Below, one piece after another: positions 1 through 9,329 of a DNA stretch of 64,000 nucleotides. Positions within the stretch are counted from its first letter, which is position 1, and the number at the start of each line of letters is the position of its first letter. Made by a program: the position numbers and the translations under genes. Origin of the DNA: Methyloceanibacter caenitepidi (GTDB lineage: Bacteria > Pseudomonadota > Alphaproteobacteria > Rhizobiales > Methyloligellaceae); contig NZ_AP014648.1 of NCBI RefSeq assembly GCF_000828475.1, positions 372,001 to 436,000 of the forward strand. The letters run 5' to 3'. Under the pieces are notes generated by a model. That model was not told the origin of the DNA. It saw only the letters and a list, made by a program, of their open reading frames with translations, and did not search any database.

Positions 1-1
1 C

Positions 2-310
2 GGCATCAAGACTGGTGTGGAAGACATCAGCCTCGCGCTCACGGGCGACACGGCCGAGTTGGAACGGCGGGCCAGCGCGCGCCACGACGCGGATGAGGCG
101 CCGATCGATTGGTTCACCGTCCTGTTCTACATCGCGATCTTCGTGTTGGTCATGTACCTGTCGAGCAAAGGCGTAGTCGTCGCGCCAGGCAGCGGCCGTG
201 GCGGCCGGTCGGGCGGCGGCTATTCGGGCGGCGGTTGGAGCAGCGGCGGTGGTGGCTTCTCGGGCGGCGGCGGCGGTTTCGGCGGCGGTGGCTCCTCGGG
301 AAGCTGGTAG
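2..310 (+). CDS. TPM-domain (YgcG-like) membrane protein, C-terminal part
   Basis: The open frame runs in from the left edge, so the start and most of the TPM domain lie outside the window. What remains is the end of the domain (GIKTGVEDI and the following acidic stretch), one membrane segment (WFTVLFYIAIFVLVMYL) and a Gly/Ser-rich tail ending SGSW. This layout of TPM domain, one helix and glycine-rich tail is typical of YgcG-like proteins, whose function is poorly defined. A second TPM gene follows at 1215, but an antisense gene lies between the two. The family call is fairly secure; the function is unknown. Confidence 0.75.
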   Translation, partial: GIKTGVEDISLALTGDTAELERRASARHDADEAPIDWFTVLFYIAIFVLVMYLSSKGVVVAPGSGRGGRSGGGYSGGGWSSGGGGFSGGGGGFGGGGSSGSW

Positions 311-315
311 ACGGC

Positions 316-1083
316 CTAGTTCACGTAGAGATCGGCCAGAGCGGCGATGTTGTGTCCGCCGGTATCATCGGCATCGCTGGACAGCGCGATTGCCACAAGG
401 CGCCCCGGCGGCCTTCCGAACGCGCGCCGGAAATCGTCCGCAAGGGCCGCACTCTCCTCGAACCATTTTTCCGCGGGGGCATCGGCCGGCTGTTTGACCA
501 CGGCCCGTCCCCGCCCGTTGAAATAGGGCACGTTCACGAGCGTTCCGGGACGGCTCTGACCGCCCCACACATACATGAGGATATCGCCGCGCCCCGAGCG
601 CAAGAGCGCCTTGAGGTCGGTGCGGCCGCTCACGTCACGCGGATCGACGAATGCGAAATAGACGGCGAGGAGCCGATCGTCGCCCCCCTTCCTCGACAGA
701 TCCGTCGGGCCCACGCCAAGTGCCTTGCGCCAACGCCACGTCGCCGTCGTGGCGCCTGCGGCACTGGCCGGGAGGGGACGCCAAAGCAGCCCCGCGCCGC
801 CGGCAGTTTCGACATGGACGGCATCGCCACCGCGTGCTGTGAAGCGTGCGGCGGGGCGTCCAGGGAAGCTGACCGCCTGCCAGCCCGCCGCCGCGAGGCT
901 GGGCCCGAACGGTATGGCGAGTCCGGCCGCCATGCCGGGACCACGCGCCAGCACCGGCGGGATGAAGCCAACGAGGGTGGCACCCGCAAGTGCGGCCGCC
1001 GCTGTGGCGATGCGGGCCGGACGGAACGGGTCAACGAGGCCAAGAAAACCGGGCCGGAGCGACCCGAAGGAACGATTCAGCAT
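316..1083 (-). CDS. DUF3047 domain protein, exported
   Basis: 255-residue protein with a hydrophobic stretch near the N-terminus (about residues 25-45, AAAALAGATLVGFIPPVLA) that fits a signal peptide or anchor. The rest resembles DUF3047: GWQAVSFPG near the start, a central segment with TWRWRKAL and YFAFVDP, WGG followed by LVNVPYF, and the late VAIALSSDADDTGGHN. DUF3047 proteins are predicted periplasmic beta-rich proteins with no established role. It lies antisense between two TPM-domain genes, leaving only 5 nt to the end of the first. Its ATG at 1083 is also close to the start of the second TPM gene at 1215, so the two starts are divergent. Confidence 0.72.
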   Translation of the reverse strand: MLNRSFGSLRPGFLGLVDPFRPARIATAAAALAGATLVGFIPPVLARGPGMAAGLAIPFGPSLAAAGWQAVSFPGRPAARFTARGGDAVHVETAGGAGLLWRPLPASAAGATTATWRWRKALGVGPTDLSRKGGDDRLLAVYFAFVDPRDVSGRTDLKALLRSGRGDILMYVWGGQSRPGTLVNVPYFNGRGRAVVKQPADAPAEKWFEESAALADDFRRAFGRPPGRLVAIALSSDADDTGGHNIAALADLYVN

Positions 1084-1214
1084 GAACTACCCTCAAAGAC
1101 AGCGCTCGAAGCGCCCGGCAGTTGCCGGCCAGATTGCCGGTTCCAAAGCCTGCGATTCTCGCCATAGTGTGCCGGGCTGCGATCAGGCACGCCCGGACGC
1201 CAAGACCATACGCG

Positions 1215-1847
1215 ATGAAGCCCTTCACCCCTGATGAACATGCCGTGATTGCCGAAGCGATCTCGCGTGCCGAGCGCAGGACCAGCGGCGAAATTGTCAT
1301 CGTCTTCGCCGCGGCGTCGTCCGGATATTATTTCTTCGCGCTTTTATGCGCCGCCCTCCTCGCACTCGCGGTGCCGCTGCCCTTCATTCACCTCACGAAG
1401 TGGCCGATCGAATATGTGTATCTCACCCAGCTCGCGGTCTTCGCCGCCGGCGTGCTCCTGGTTCAATGGCCGGCTCTCCGCGTGGCGCTTGCCCCGGGGA
1501 GTCTCAAACGGCACCGCGCGCACTTGCGGGCACTCCAGCAGTTTCTGGCTCAGAACCTTCACACCACCAGGGGGCGCACCGGCGTTCTTGTGTATGTCTC
1601 CGACGCGGAACACTACGCGGAGGTGATTGCCGACAGCGGGATCTACGAGAAGGTGCCGCAGGGTGTCTGGGACGACTTGGTTGCAGACCTCACGGCGCAG
1701 ATCGGCCAAGGCGACCGCGTGCAAGGCTTGATGGCGGCGGCGGAACGATGCGGCGATATTCTGGCCGAACATTTTCCGCCCGAGCCGCTCGGTCAGGACG
1801 AACTGCCGAACCATCTGATCGTGCTCGACGCTGAGCGCTATGTCTGA
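1215..1847 (+). CDS. TPM-domain membrane protein
   Basis: 210 residues from the ATG at 1215. The frame stays open upstream to 1122, but that part is arginine-rich and looks non-coding. The N-terminus (FTPDEHAVIAEAISRAERRTSGEIVIVF) begins the TPM fold. Two membrane segments follow (about residues 38-60 and 70-92), then the second half of the domain (GRTGVLVYVSDAEHYAEVIAD, and a late LPNHLIVLD). This is the split-TPM type that is often paired with YgcG-like genes, as here. The stop overlaps the UMF1 transporter start by 8 nt, so the two are probably co-transcribed. The biochemical role is unknown. Confidence 0.78.
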   Translation: MKPFTPDEHAVIAEAISRAERRTSGEIVIVFAAASSGYYFFALLCAALLALAVPLPFIHLTKWPIEYVYLTQLAVFAAGVLLVQWPALRVALAPGSLKRHRAHLRALQQFLAQNLHTTRGRTGVLVYVSDAEHYAEVIADSGIYEKVPQGVWDDLVADLTAQIGQGDRVQGLMAAAERCGDILAEHFPPEPLGQDELPNHLIVLDAERYV

Positions 1848-3207
1848 CGCCGCGCAGCCTGTCCGCAAACGCGGCTTGGTGGGGTGGGCCCTGTTCGACT
1901 GGGCCACGCAGCCCTATTACACGCTCGTCGTCACCTTTCTGTTCGCGCCCTATTTCGTGAACGGCTTCATGAGCGACCCCGCCCACGCCCAATCTCTCTG
2001 GGCGTTTGCAACGGGCGCCGCGCAGCTGGCAACCGCCTTGCTCGCCCCCGTGCTCGGTGCGATCGCCGATGCGGGGCTGCCCCGCAAGCCTTGGATTGGC
2101 GTGTTCTCGGTCATGATCATGCTCGGCCTGAGTGGCTTGTGGTGGGCCGTGCCGGGGTCGAGCGGCGCGGTGCCCTTGGTCTTGGTCTCGTTTGGGATCG
2201 CGACTCTCGGCGTCGAACTCGCCACGCAGTTCAACAACGCTATGATGCCGGGGCTCGTCTCGGCGAGGCGCTTGGGACGGCTCTCGGGTCTTGCCTGGGC
2301 CGTGGGCTACATGGGCGGTCTGGTGAGTCTCGCCCTCGTCGCGGGTTTTTTGGTGACGAGCCCGGACACCGGCAAGACGCTGTTCGGCTCGAGTCCGATC
2401 GTGCAGCTGGATGCAGGGACGCGCGAGGGTGATCGCTTGGTCGGGCCATTCTGCGCGCTCTGGTACGCCATCTTCGTCTTGCCGATGTTTCTTTTCACGC
2501 CGGATAGGCATGGCGCGCGGGCGGAGACAGGTTCGGTACGGGAAGGGCTCGCCCGCTTTGCCGGCTCGATCAGGGATATCCTGCGTAGCCACCGCAACGT
2601 CGCTCTCTTCTTGTTGGCTAGGATGCTCTACGCGGATGGCGGTGCCGCGATCTTCGCCTTCGGCGGTATCTATGCGGCCAGCGTTTTCGGCTGGGGCGTG
2701 ACGGAGCTTGGACTGTTCGGCATCATCCTGACCGTGGCCGCGTTCTTCGGCGCCTGCGTTGGCGGCCTACTGGATGACCGGGTGGGCTCGAAGACTGTCA
2801 TTGTCGCTGGCCTCGTGATTCTCATAAGCGGCGCGCTTGGCGTGCTGTCGGTCGACCCGGACGAGATTCTCTTCTTCGTACCCGTGGAGCCGAAGGCCGC
2901 CGGCGGCGGGATGTTCGCGGCCGCGGGCGAACAGGCCATGCTAGTTTTTGCCGTTCTCCTTGGCCTTGCGGTGGGGCCGGTTCAGGCCTCGGGCCGAACC
3001 TTGCTGGCCCGCATCTGTCCGCCGGCGCAGACAACCGAGTTCTATGGCTTCTTTGCCTTCTCGGGCAAAGTCACGGCCTTCGCCGCGCCGCTGGCGATCG
3101 GGATCGTGACCACGCTGACAGGTAGCCAGCGCCTTGGAATCTCAGTCAGTCTCGCGTTCCTGATCGCGGGGCTGCTGCTTCTCGTGCCCGTCCGTCCTTC
3201 CCGCTGA
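1840..3207 (+). CDS. MFS transporter, UMF1 family
   Basis: 455 residues with about 11-12 hydrophobic segments. The N-terminal GWALFDWATQPYYTLVVTFLFAPYF is the UMF1/Atg22-like signature; the yeast relative Atg22 is a vacuolar amino-acid effluxer. Further conserved stretches include LARMLYADGGAAIFAFGGIYA and GLAVGPVQASGRTLLARICPP. The bacterial substrate is not established. The start ATG overlaps the last codons of the upstream TPM gene, which suggests translational coupling. No gene follows on the same strand for about 200 nt. Confidence 0.88.
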   Translation: MSDAAQPVRKRGLVGWALFDWATQPYYTLVVTFLFAPYFVNGFMSDPAHAQSLWAFATGAAQLATALLAPVLGAIADAGLPRKPWIGVFSVMIMLGLSGLWWAVPGSSGAVPLVLVSFGIATLGVELATQFNNAMMPGLVSARRLGRLSGLAWAVGYMGGLVSLALVAGFLVTSPDTGKTLFGSSPIVQLDAGTREGDRLVGPFCALWYAIFVLPMFLFTPDRHGARAETGSVREGLARFAGSIRDILRSHRNVALFLLARMLYADGGAAIFAFGGIYAASVFGWGVTELGLFGIILTVAAFFGACVGGLLDDRVGSKTVIVAGLVILISGALGVLSVDPDEILFFVPVEPKAAGGGMFAAAGEQAMLVFAVLLGLAVGPVQASGRTLLARICPPAQTTEFYGFFAFSGKVTAFAAPLAIGIVTTLTGSQRLGISVSLAFLIAGLLLLVPVRPSR

Positions 3208-3404
3208 ACAAGTACGCCGTGCACCGGATTGCGCTGGGCGAGAATAGGTCGGTGCCGCGCGGCCCGGTGCGTGTTGACCCCTCATAGTCGCGGGAACTTG
3301 GACCGTCGCGACGCGAACCGTAGAAATACGTGGCTTTTCGCGCTACGCTCAGCACAATGCCTAGCTTAGAATTTCGCGCGCAATCGATGGATCGGGGGGC
3401 GATC

Positions 3405-4274
3405 ATGAAATACGTGGGTTTGGGTGGTGCTTTGCTGGCGGCGATGTTGCTCGCTGCCTGCGAGAAACCGAAAGACGAGACAACCGAGAAGGACGTGGAG
3501 CCCGCTGCCACTGAGGAAGCGGCGCCGGCACCGGAAGCCGCTACTGAGGACCAGATGGCTCCGGCCGAGGACCAGATGGCTCCGGCCGAGGACGAGATGG
3601 CTCCGGCCGAAGAGGAGCCCGCCGCAGCCGAGGAGGAGATGGCTCCTGCCGAGGATGAGCCGGCCGCAACCGAGGACGAAGCCGCTCCGGCTGAAGACGA
3701 GATGGCGCCCGCTGAAGAGGAGCCAGCCGCTGCCGAGGAAGAGGCCGCACCAGCCGAGGAAGAGCCGGTCGCCGTGGAAGAGATGACGGCCGAGGAAACC
3801 ATCGTCGTGCCGCCGACCGTGTCGGAGGACGCACCCAAGTTGCCGAGCAAGGGCGAGCCGCCCTCGCCGAACCAGCCGCAGCCCGTGGTTCCGGAGGAGC
3901 CCGAAGCGATGCCGGAAGAGTCGGCAACGGAGGCCGACGAGCCGGCTATGGCGACCGAAGACGAGGCTATGGAAGCACCTGCCGGTGTTCACAAGGGTGA
4001 GCCGCCGTCGCCGAACCAGCCGCAACCGGTCTATCCGGACGGCGGTCCCGACGGCATGTCCGATAGCGCCGACGCGGCCGATGCACCCGCCGTCGTCGTT
4101 GAGGAAGCCGATGCGGTGATGACGACGCCGGAAGGTAACACGGTCATCGTCGAGGAAGACGCCGTGACGGTAGTCGTACCGCCGACGGTCTCCGAGGATG
4201 CGCCGAAGCAGCCCCACAAGGGCGAGCCGCCGTCGCCGAACCAGCCCCAGCCGGTCTATCCGGACGGGCTCTAG
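3405..4274 (+). CDS. Acidic, proline-rich repeat lipoprotein
   Basis: 289 residues from the ATG at 3405. This start places a lipoprotein signal peptide at the N-terminus, with the lipobox LLAAC and the lipidated Cys at residue 19. The mature part has no recognisable globular domain: first a long Glu/Ala/Pro run built from variants of APAEDEMAPAEEEPAAAEE, then three copies of KGEPPSPNQPQPV. Copies one and three are preceded by VPPTVSEDAPK. It probably sits in the cell envelope as an extended acidic chain. It is monocistronic, with a gap of about 200 nt upstream and a hairpin terminator just downstream. The reading is supported by the lipobox and by in-frame repeats of differing codon use. Function unknown. 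Confidence 0.75.
   Translation: MKYVGLGGALLAAMLLAACEKPKDETTEKDVEPAATEEAAPAPEAATEDQMAPAEDQMAPAEDEMAPAEEEPAAAEEEMAPAEDEPAATEDEAAPAEDEMAPAEEEPAAAEEEAAPAEEEPVAVEEMTAEETIVVPPTVSEDAPKLPSKGEPPSPNQPQPVVPEEPEAMPEESATEADEPAMATEDEAMEAPAGVHKGEPPSPNQPQPVYPDGGPDGMSDSADAADAPAVVVEEADAVMTTPEGNTVIVEEDAVTVVVPPTVSEDAPKQPHKGEPPSPNQPQPVYPDGL
3807..4256 (+). repeat. In-gene repeat: VPPTVSEDAPK / KGEPPSPNQPQPV modules
   Basis: A 27-codon module at 3807-3887 recurs at 4176-4256, and a shorter copy holding only the KGEPPSPNQPQPV part lies near 3994-4035. The copies differ at synonymous positions (for example ccctcg against ccgtcg), which suggests selection on the peptide rather than a recent duplication. Confidence 0.8.
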
Positions 4275-4301
4275 GCGAAACGCCATTAAGAGCTGAAGAA
4301 G

Positions 4302-4328
4302 AGGCCTCCCTACAGGGAGGCCTTTTTT
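4302..4328 (+). terminator. Rho-independent terminator
   Basis: A 9-bp stem, AGGCCTCCC at 4302-4310 and GGGAGGCCT at 4315-4323, with a TACA loop, runs into a T tract at 4323-4328. It follows the lipoprotein stop by 27 nt. The end of purH on the other strand is close, but the T tract serves the plus strand. Confidence 0.9.
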
Positions 4329-4340
4329 GTTTGGGGTCAG

Positions 4341-5927
4341 CTAGTGCCGGAAGTGGCGCATGCCGGTGAAAATCATGGCGAGGTCCGCGTCGTCGGCAGC
4401 GGCAATGACTTCGTCGTCACGCATGGAGCCGCCCGGCTGAATCACCGCCGTCGCACCGGCTTCCGCGACGACCTGGAGGCCATCGGCGAAGGGGAAGAAG
4501 GCGTCCGATGCCGCCACAGACCCGATCGTGAGCGGCTTCCCGAGCCCCAACGTCCCGGCGGCGTCCTGGGCCTTGCGCGCGGCGATGCGCGCGGAATCCA
4601 CTCGGCTCATCTGGCCCGCGCCGATGCCGACCGTCGCGCCGTCCTTCGCGTAGACGATCGTATTCGACTTCACATGCTTGGCGACGGTGAAGGCGAAGAC
4701 CAGATCAGCAAGTTCCTGCTCGGAGGGCTTGCGCTTCGTCACGACCTTCAGCGCATCCTGATCGACCAGCTGATTGTCCCGGGACTGGACGAGGAGGCCG
4801 CCTGCCAGCGAACGGACGGTAATGCCGTCGGCGCGCGGATCCGGCAGCGCGCCGGTCAGGAGGAGCCGCAGGTTCTTCTTGGCGGCGATGATCTCCTTCG
4901 CGGCCTCGGTCGCATCGGGGGCGATGATCACCTCGGTGAAGATCTTGACGATCTCATCGGCGGCCTCAGCATCAAGTGTGCCGTTGAGCGCCACGATGCC
5001 GCCGAACGCGCTGACGCTGTCGCAAGCGAACGCCTTCGCATAGGCCTCGGCGAGTGTCGGTCCGAGCGCGACCCCGCAGGGATTTGCGTGTTTGATGATC
5101 GCGACGGCGGCCGAGCTGTTCGGATCGAACTCCGCCACGAGTTCGAACGCGGCGTCCGTGTCGTTGAGATTATTGAAGGAAAGTTCCTTCCCCTGCACCT
5201 GCTCGGCGGTCGCGATGCCGGGGCGCTGCTCGGCGGTCTTGTAGAACGCCGCCCATTGATGCGGGTTCTCGCCGTAACGCAGCTTGGCCGCGCGCGTGCC
5301 CGAGAAAACGCGTTTGTGCGGCGCGGTCACGCCGAGCTGATCGGCGAACCAGGTCGCGATCGCCCCGTCATAGGCGCCGGTATGCGCAAAGGCCTTGGCC
5401 GCCAGATGCCGCCGCGTGCCGCCCGTGGTGCAGCCTTCGTGGGTCGCGATCTCTTCGAGCACCTGAGCGTAATCGTCCGGATCGACGACGACCGCGACGC
5501 CATCGTGGTTCTTTGCCGCCGCGCGGATCATCGCCGGCCCGCCGATGTCGATGTTCTCGATGGCGGTGCCGAAGTCCGCGCCGGCCGCCACCGTCGCCTC
5601 GAACGGATAGAGATTGACCACCAGGAGATCGATCGGCGGAATGCCGTGCGTGCCCATGGCGGCCACGTGCTCGGCGTTGTCGCGCATGGCGAGGAGCCCG
5701 CCGTGGATTTTCGGATGCAGCGTCTTGACGCGCCCGTCCATCATCTCGGGGCTGCCGGTAACCTCGGCAACGTCGACCACGTCCAGCCCAGCCTCGCGCA
5801 GGGCCCGCGCGGTGCCCCCCGTCGACACCAGCGTCACGTCGTATTTGGCAAGCGCTTGGGCAAACTCGACGAGTCCAGTCTTGTCGCTGACCGAAAGCAG
5901 CGCTCTCCTGATCTTACGTGTTGGCAT
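4341..5927 (-). CDS. purH: Bifunctional AICAR transformylase / IMP cyclohydrolase
   Basis: 528 residues, full length. It catalyses the last two steps of de novo purine synthesis: formyl transfer from 10-formyl-THF to AICAR, then ring closure to IMP. The N-terminal cyclohydrolase domain shows [19 protein letters not shown] and [12 protein letters not shown]. The C-terminal transformylase domain holds IIKHANPCG with its active-site His, and [22 protein letters not shown]. It is the last gene of rsmB-heparinase-purH, beginning 3 nt after the heparinase-like gene ends. That order is common in Rhizobiales. Confidence 0.97.
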   Translation of the reverse strand: MPTRKIRRALLSVSDKTGLVEFAQALAKYDVTLVSTGGTARALREAGLDVVDVAEVTGSPEMMDGRVKTLHPKIHGGLLAMRDNAEHVAAMGTHGIPPIDLLVVNLYPFEATVAAGADFGTAIENIDIGGPAMIRAAAKNHDGVAVVVDPDDYAQVLEEIATHEGCTTGGTRRHLAAKAFAHTGAYDGAIATWFADQLGVTAPHKRVFSGTRAAKLRYGENPHQWAAFYKTAEQRPGIATAEQVQGKELSFNNLNDTDAAFELVAEFDPNSSAAVAIIKHANPCGVALGPTLAEAYAKAFACDSVSAFGGIVALNGTLDAEAADEIVKIFTEVIIAPDATEAAKEIIAAKKNLRLLLTGALPDPRADGITVRSLAGGLLVQSRDNQLVDQDALKVVTKRKPSEQELADLVFAFTVAKHVKSNTIVYAKDGATVGIGAGQMSRVDSARIAARKAQDAAGTLGLGKPLTIGSVAASDAFFPFADGLQVVAEAGATAVIQPGGSMRDDEVIAAADDADLAMIFTGMRHFRH

Positions 5928-5930
5928 GCT

Positions 5931-7709
5931 CTAACTGTCGTTCGAACGATTGTCGGGTGCGTCATTGGGATCGACGAGCGCGTGCGGCGCGGCCTCGTCG
6001 CCCATCTTTTCGAGATTCCAGACGATGCGCACTTCGCGCGCGTCGCCCATCATACCGCTGAGCACGATCTGCGAGGTCACTTGCGGTCCGCGCGGGTCGG
6101 CGAGAAGCACGCTTTCCTCGATGCTCATCTCCTCGGCGTTGGCGGTAAGCCGCCATGTCTCGCCGTTGCGCAATACGAGGACGGCCGACATGCCGTCGCC
6201 CATGGTCTGGGCTTTGACGGATGGGTGCAGGTGAAACCGCACAGCGTACGCTCCGGCGATGAGAACATCCGGGCTCTTCAGTCCGCGCGTCGAAAGCTTA
6301 TCTTCGCTCGAGATCAGATTGCCGTCCGGGGCAATCAGAATCTGCCGGGCGTGGCTGACCCCGTAGCGCTCCACATAGCCGTCGTGGGAACCCTTTATGC
6401 GCAAGTTCCCGCCCTCTCCCTGGTCGGAAAAGGCGCCTTGGGGATTGAGCGGCCCGATCAGGGCGGCGTCCGCCTCCGGCTCGGCGTCCTCGCTCGCCAG
6501 TTCGAACTCGGCCAGCGAGTCGTCCTCGAGGCTGAGCGTCGAATGGGCCGGCGTTGTCCGCGAATAGAGACGCCATTCCTCGAACTCCGGAGTCGGCGCC
6601 CCGCAATTGATGATGATGGGCGCGTCTCCCGAACTCATTTCGAAGGACAGGAAGCCTGCGTGGGCTTGGCGCGTGAGAGACTTCGCCGGCGGCGGCCCGA
6701 GATCGCACAGAATGAGGATCGACCCCGCCTCGACGCGGACATAGCCCGAATTCGCGGCGGAGCGCACCGGCGCCCCATCGATATCGTCATAGGCGCGCAC
6801 GGTGGCCAGCGCGTCGGTGGGCGTGGGACCCGCGCCGTTGAACCGGGCCATCGATCCATCGCCCAGCCGGAAAAACCGCAGCATGGGCATGATGCGGTCG
6901 ACGGCATCCGTGAGTTCCTTCGGCGGGGTGCGGTCACGGGCCACGAAGCATTGGCGCAAAGGCAGCAGGTCGAGCAGCAGCTCGATGAGCGCCTCCGGAT
7001 TGCGGGAGATATGGCCGCCATCGGGCAAAATCTGACGGTCGAGCTCGCGGCAGAACGGCTTGGTATACCGGTCCACCACCGCCTTCTGGTCTGCGATGCA
7101 CAGCCCGCCATAGAGAAGCGCCGTAAGCGACAGGAGCCGCGGCACACCGTCGGGCGCATCGCGATAGCCCGCCGAGAGATAGCGCAGCTGAGCGGTGAGC
7201 TCCTTCAGAAACGATTCGTAGGCTTCCGGTTCGTCCGCAGCCAGCACCAGAACCGAGTTCGAGAGCCAGGAAATCACCCGCCGGGCGACGATCTCCGGTT
7301 GCCACGCAAGCGAGGGTACTTGCCGCCGCAGCCGAATGAAGTCGTGGACCAGCGTCTTGGCTTGCTCGCGGGACAGTTCGGAGTCCGCGGCCCGCAAATG
7401 CCGCAGCCAACCGAAGCCGTAGAGTTCCCGCGCCCAGCGTGCGGAGGGCGGATCGATCTCGAACGGCGATTTCGCGCCGATATCGGCCAGCTTGCCGGCG
7501 AGCCCGAAATGACCGTTATAGATCTCCGTTGCGAAGCTCGGGTCGGCGGTCCGCAGTTCCTGCGGGGCCAGAAGCAGTTGCTCGGCCTGTGAACCGGGGT
7601 AGCTGACGGCCGCGAGCCCGGACAGCATGAGGCGTCTCAGCGCGCTCGGCCCGCCAAGCTTCACCTCTTGAGCGCCGTTCTCGCGCTCGAAGGCCTGATC
7701 GCCCGCCAT
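5931..7709 (-). CDS. Heparinase II/III family protein
   Basis: 592 residues from the ATG at 7709. The longer open frame reaches back into rsmB, so I take this start; GGAG lies about 10 nt before it. The N-terminal half is the alpha-helical toroid-like part, with WLRHLRAAD, WQPEIVARRVISWLSNS and QILPDGGHISRNPEALIELLLDLLPLR. The C-terminal half is the beta-rich heparinase II/III domain, with SGYVRVEAGS, HAGFLSFEMSSG and HSTLSLEDDS. Family members cleave acidic polysaccharides by beta-elimination; the alphaproteobacterial version beside purH has no proven substrate. The family call is firm, the enzymatic role inferred. Confidence 0.9.
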   Translation of the reverse strand: MAGDQAFERENGAQEVKLGGPSALRRLMLSGLAAVSYPGSQAEQLLLAPQELRTADPSFATEIYNGHFGLAGKLADIGAKSPFEIDPPSARWARELYGFGWLRHLRAADSELSREQAKTLVHDFIRLRRQVPSLAWQPEIVARRVISWLSNSVLVLAADEPEAYESFLKELTAQLRYLSAGYRDAPDGVPRLLSLTALLYGGLCIADQKAVVDRYTKPFCRELDRQILPDGGHISRNPEALIELLLDLLPLRQCFVARDRTPPKELTDAVDRIMPMLRFFRLGDGSMARFNGAGPTPTDALATVRAYDDIDGAPVRSAANSGYVRVEAGSILILCDLGPPPAKSLTRQAHAGFLSFEMSSGDAPIIINCGAPTPEFEEWRLYSRTTPAHSTLSLEDDSLAEFELASEDAEPEADAALIGPLNPQGAFSDQGEGGNLRIKGSHDGYVERYGVSHARQILIAPDGNLISSEDKLSTRGLKSPDVLIAGAYAVRFHLHPSVKAQTMGDGMSAVLVLRNGETWRLTANAEEMSIEESVLLADPRGPQVTSQIVLSGMMGDAREVRIVWNLEKMGDEAAPHALVDPNDAPDNRSNDS

Positions 7710-7839
7710 TAGGATCGTTCTCCATCCGAGCAGCGGCACGCAAAACCGGCGCCACGCTCTCCCCCGCTGCTTGTTGAACAAGCAGGGCGCATTGTCGTGC
7801 AGCAGGACCCCAAGGGCAAGTGGCTCAACACTTTCTTCC

Positions 7840-9198
7840 CTAGCCGGCAGCGACGAGCCGGGCCGCGAAGAACCCGTCCATGCCGCTCCATTCAGGACTG
7901 TCGAGCTGGAGTTGGAAGGGGAACGTGCGCAACACGCCGGACGACTGCGCCCACGCCGTATTGCCAAAAGGTTCGTCGGCCCGCATGGGCTCGATACGGA
8001 GCGAATCGTTCCGGGCAAGGAGCGCCGCGATCTGCGCTTCACCCTCCTCCGGTTCGAGCGAACAGGTCGAATAGACGAGCGTGCCGCCCGGCTTCAAGAG
8101 GCGCACCGCATTGTCGAGCAGTCGGGTCTGGAGAGCCGCCAACTCGGCGATGTCCGCATCCGATTTGAGATAGGGCACATCGGGATGGCGGCGAATCGTG
8201 CCGGTCGACGAGCAGGGCGCATCGAGCAGCACCGCGTCGAACGGAGCATCCGGTTGCCATTGGGTTGCATCGGCGGTGACGGTCTCGGCGGCGAGGCCGA
8301 GTCGGCTGAGATTCTCCTCGAGCCGGGCGAGACGATTCTTGGAGAGGTCGACGGCAGTCACGGCCCCAGCTCTTGCCACGAGTTGCGCCGTCTTGCCGCC
8401 GGGAGCGGCGCACAGATCGGCGACCCGCTTGCCGGCGACGTCGTGAAGCAACTGCGCCGGGATGGACGCCGCCGCGTCCTGCACCCACCAAGCGCCTTCG
8501 TCAAATCCGGGCAATTCCTCGATCCGCCCGCGCGGGATCAGACGCACGCTGCCCGTGGGCAACACGCGGCCGCCGAGCTTCTCGGCCCAAATATCCGGAT
8601 CGCCTTTCACGGTGACGTCGAGCGGAGGTTCGATAAGCTGCGTCTCGGCGATAGCGCTTGTTCGGTCCTCGCCCCAGGCGCGGACCCAGCGCTGCCACAG
8701 CCAGTTCGGTGTGTTCACCCGGGCGGGGTCGAGCGCCTCCGCGATGCCGGCACCCTTCTCCGACACGCGGCGGAGAACGGCGTTGACCAGCTTGTCGTAG
8801 CGCTTGGCGCGCGGGTCCCATTGGGCGAGGCGCACCGCCAGGTCGATGGCTGCATGAGGCGGTACGTTCATGAAGAGGATCTGCGCCGCGCCGGAGAGGA
8901 GGATCGGATAGAGGGTGCCGGCCCGTGCGGGCAGGCCTTTCTCCAAGAACGTTTCGAGCACGCGGTCGATCTGCCCCTTGCGGCGCAAGGACGTGCCGAC
9001 GATCGCGCGGGCGAGCGCCCGGTCCCGCGTTGGGAGATCGAACAGAGCGCCGGTGCGGTTCCGTCCGAGCACATCGTCCAGGGACTGATGCTTTTGCAGC
9101 ACGGCGTCGAGCAGATCCGCGGCAGCGCGGCGGGCGGGAAGCCCGACCTGGTGGTCGCGCGTGGGCGAAAGGGTCTTGTTCCGAGGGGTGGTCTTCAT
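7840..9198 (-). CDS. rsmB: 16S rRNA m5C967 methyltransferase (RsmB/NOP family)
   Basis: 452 residues from the ATG at 9198; an ATG ten codons upstream at 9228 is possible. The N-terminal NusB-like RNA-binding domain spans roughly residues 15-150 (RRAAADLLDAVL, HAAIDLAVRLAQ, KLVNAVLRRV). The C-terminal Rossmann methyltransferase has the AdoMet motif VADLCAAPGGKTAQL and the two catalytic cysteine motifs DAPCSSTGT and VYSTCSLEPEEGE. It methylates C967 of 16S rRNA in helix 31. It heads the minus-strand group with the heparinase-like gene and purH. Confidence 0.95.
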   Translation of the reverse strand: MKTTPRNKTLSPTRDHQVGLPARRAAADLLDAVLQKHQSLDDVLGRNRTGALFDLPTRDRALARAIVGTSLRRKGQIDRVLETFLEKGLPARAGTLYPILLSGAAQILFMNVPPHAAIDLAVRLAQWDPRAKRYDKLVNAVLRRVSEKGAGIAEALDPARVNTPNWLWQRWVRAWGEDRTSAIAETQLIEPPLDVTVKGDPDIWAEKLGGRVLPTGSVRLIPRGRIEELPGFDEGAWWVQDAAASIPAQLLHDVAGKRVADLCAAPGGKTAQLVARAGAVTAVDLSKNRLARLEENLSRLGLAAETVTADATQWQPDAPFDAVLLDAPCSSTGTIRRHPDVPYLKSDADIAELAALQTRLLDNAVRLLKPGGTLVYSTCSLEPEEGEAQIAALLARNDSLRIEPMRADEPFGNTAWAQSSGVLRTFPFQLQLDSPEWSGMDGFFAARLVAAG

Positions 9199-9329
9199 CG
9201 CGTCGTCTCCAAGGTGCTTCGGTTTCAATGAGTCTGGGGAGATCGGTGGCCGGTGAGGCGCTTGGTCTTGCGGCGCTCAGCGCCGAACGGGGGCCTTCTG
9301 CATGGCTAGCCTATTCCGTGGCCCATTTC

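Noticed and set aside
4344..7592. A 1082-codon open frame on the plus strand opposite purH and the heparinase-like gene
   Set aside because: Its product is Arg/Gly/Asp/Val-rich without any domain and exactly mirrors two well-conserved genes; such long antisense frames arise in GC-rich DNA.
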